From Aricia agestis (Eukaryota; Arthropoda; Insecta; Lepidoptera; Lycaenidae): a stretch of DNA of 64,000 nucleotides. Positions 62,853 through 64,000 of this stretch are shown one piece after another (position 1 is the stretch's first letter; every line of letters starts with the position of its first letter). The DNA is taken from contig NC_056425.1 of the NCBI RefSeq assembly GCF_905147365.1, forward strand, positions 5,401,501-5,465,500. The letters run 5' to 3'. Made by a program: the position numbers and the translations under genes. The notes below the pieces were generated by a model, which did no database searches, had not been told where the DNA came from, and saw only the letters and a program-made list of their open reading frames with translations.

Positions 62853-63218
62853 GCATATCGATATATCATTAACAAATACATTTCTCAAATACATAAATAA
62901 TTGACCGTCCATTTAAAACCGGATTGTAAGCTCAACCTAGCGATTTAATCCTCGCGTTATTTGAGCGCGTAATTGTTCTGTGTGCGACGGCCCTTAAGGC
63001 TTTATAACAACAGTGTGTGCAGCCCTCATCCACAGCCTTAGGGTGCTTTTGCACTTGTCGAGTAGACGGCAAACATTATGTAAACCGGTTTAAAAGGAAA
63101 AAAAACCAAAAGTATCAGCGGTAACACAAAATACTATCTTGTGCAAGTTTGTTCATTACTTCATAGCGTCAACCTCAAAAAAGTGAACATTAGAAATAAA
63201 AAAAAGCCAGCGAAGAAT
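62853..63218. other. no gene recognised
   Basis: About 365 bp unassigned. Confidence 0.5.
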
Positions 63219-63374
63219 ACAGTGTGTAACAAAAATAATTTAGGGTGTGTACGTGTTCCTTCTAGAGAGTTCAATCTTTCGGCGTCTTTCAGCGCTGCTG
63301 CTTTCACATTGAACTCTCTACAAGGAACACGTACACACCCTAAAGTGTTGTCACCTATTTTTGTTACACCCTGT
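63219..63374. mobile_element. MITE-C palindromic element, copy 5, internally deleted
   Basis: TACAGTGTGTAACAAAAATA left, TTTTTGTTACACCCTGTA right; only 156 bp, with part of the left arm missing. The antiparallel ORFs at 63141-63451 share residues (LGCVRVP) only because of the palindrome. Confidence 0.8.
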
Positions 63375-64000
63375 ATAATAAAATCCGTTGAAAACATTTT
63401 GATCTGAATGTAAATAAAGATTACCAAGAGATTCAAGTTTTCTCTTGACATTTAGTTCAAAGTACCGTACCGTAAATGATTTTATACAATGGTGCAATCG
63501 CACAGTCTGCACGGCCTTAGTCCGTTACGAGTATGTGCAGACCCTAATGACCCTTACCTTGCGGAAATGACGCAGCTAACACGAGCCACCAAATTAATTT
63601 GGGATTTAATCTCGATTGTTACATAATATCGCGTTACATACAGACAGACAGATGGGATGGAGGAATTTAATCAAGATTATGCTACACCAGCAAACATAGG
63701 TAGGGTACTGACCGAATCCCTAACATATTGGAGTGAAAACTCCTTTAGCATGCACTTTTTTGAGATGGGTAAAAATTTTGAATTCGCATCAAGACACGTT
63801 GCCTGATCCACAGAATAGATAATAGTACAAGTACCTGATTGAAAATTCGTAAGACGGAGTAGACTGCCGGCGCGGCGCAGCATAGGCGGGGAAGTAATTA
63901 GCTCGTATAATACTACATGGCATATTTCCAAACTTTTTAGTGTATAAACGACACTTTCATACCCCCTTTAAGTATCTACATACATAGGTACAAAATATAA
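63375..64000. other. no gene recognised
   Basis: About 625 bp to the end of the window; ORF 63677-63931 (-) has no recognisable product. Confidence 0.5.

Noticed and set aside
63141..63451. Antiparallel ORFs sharing the peptide LGCVRVP
   Set aside because: The shared peptide comes from the palindromic arms of MITE-C.

Overview
The window looks like nuclear DNA of a lepidopteran insect (moth or butterfly). It is AT-rich and gene-poor. It is crowded with short non-autonomous mobile elements of kinds that are abundant in Lepidoptera: Helitron-like elements with A|TC...CTAG|T ends, foldback MITEs, tRNA-headed SINEs and 5'-truncated LINEs. The lepidopteran assignment rests on recognising these families and cannot be confirmed without a search. 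No bacterial, viral, rRNA or true tRNA gene was seen.

Host genes: I can support only two, both on the + strand and both uninterrupted by introns, at 24095-24847 and 25190-26140. Both encode proteins of the CFAP20 (Bug22/GTL3) family, a conserved axonemal and centriolar protein of cilia and sperm tails. Each starts at the family's usual N-terminus, keeps the roughly 186-residue core without gaps, and then has its own charged C-terminal extension. By hand count they share 113 of 186 core residues (about 61%), which is low for this family. They look like a tandem pair of diverged, retrogene-like paralogs, 342 bp apart. A perfect 28-bp inverted repeat (23813-23872) and a short unexplained ORF (23894-24043) lie just upstream.

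Layout: 1-6.4 kb holds Helitron pieces, an RTE-type LINE remnant at each side, and two long SINEs. 6.7-9.0 kb has a tRNA-headed SINE, a Helitron and a truncated LINE bounded by a 30-bp direct repeat. 9.86-10.54 kb is a head-to-tail Helitron trimer. 11-22.4 kb is a field of MITEs (GACAAGG, hAT-like nested in another foldback, GC-rich, TACAGGGTG palindromes, two TTAA elements) with LINE tails and a possible solo LTR. 24-26 kb is the gene pair. 27-31.8 kb holds MITEs, two long SINEs and an intact Helitron. 32.1-33.5 kb is a Helitron split by a truncated jockey-type LINE. 34-45 kb repeats the same families. 46.3-50.8 kb is a Helitron-rich block with a near-identical 435/474-bp duplication next to a LINE with a 787-codon reverse transcriptase ORF on the - strand. 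51-64 kb holds further MITEs, Helitron ends and long AT-rich stretches with nothing recognisable.

The elements interact in readable ways: SINE tails copied from a LINE 3' end, a LINE inside a Helitron, a SINE inside a Helitron that is itself present twice, a MITE inside another element, and a SINE inside a Helitron terminus. These give a relative order of insertions. All family calls come from reading the sequence, and names such as HelA, HelB and MITE-C are local labels for this report only.
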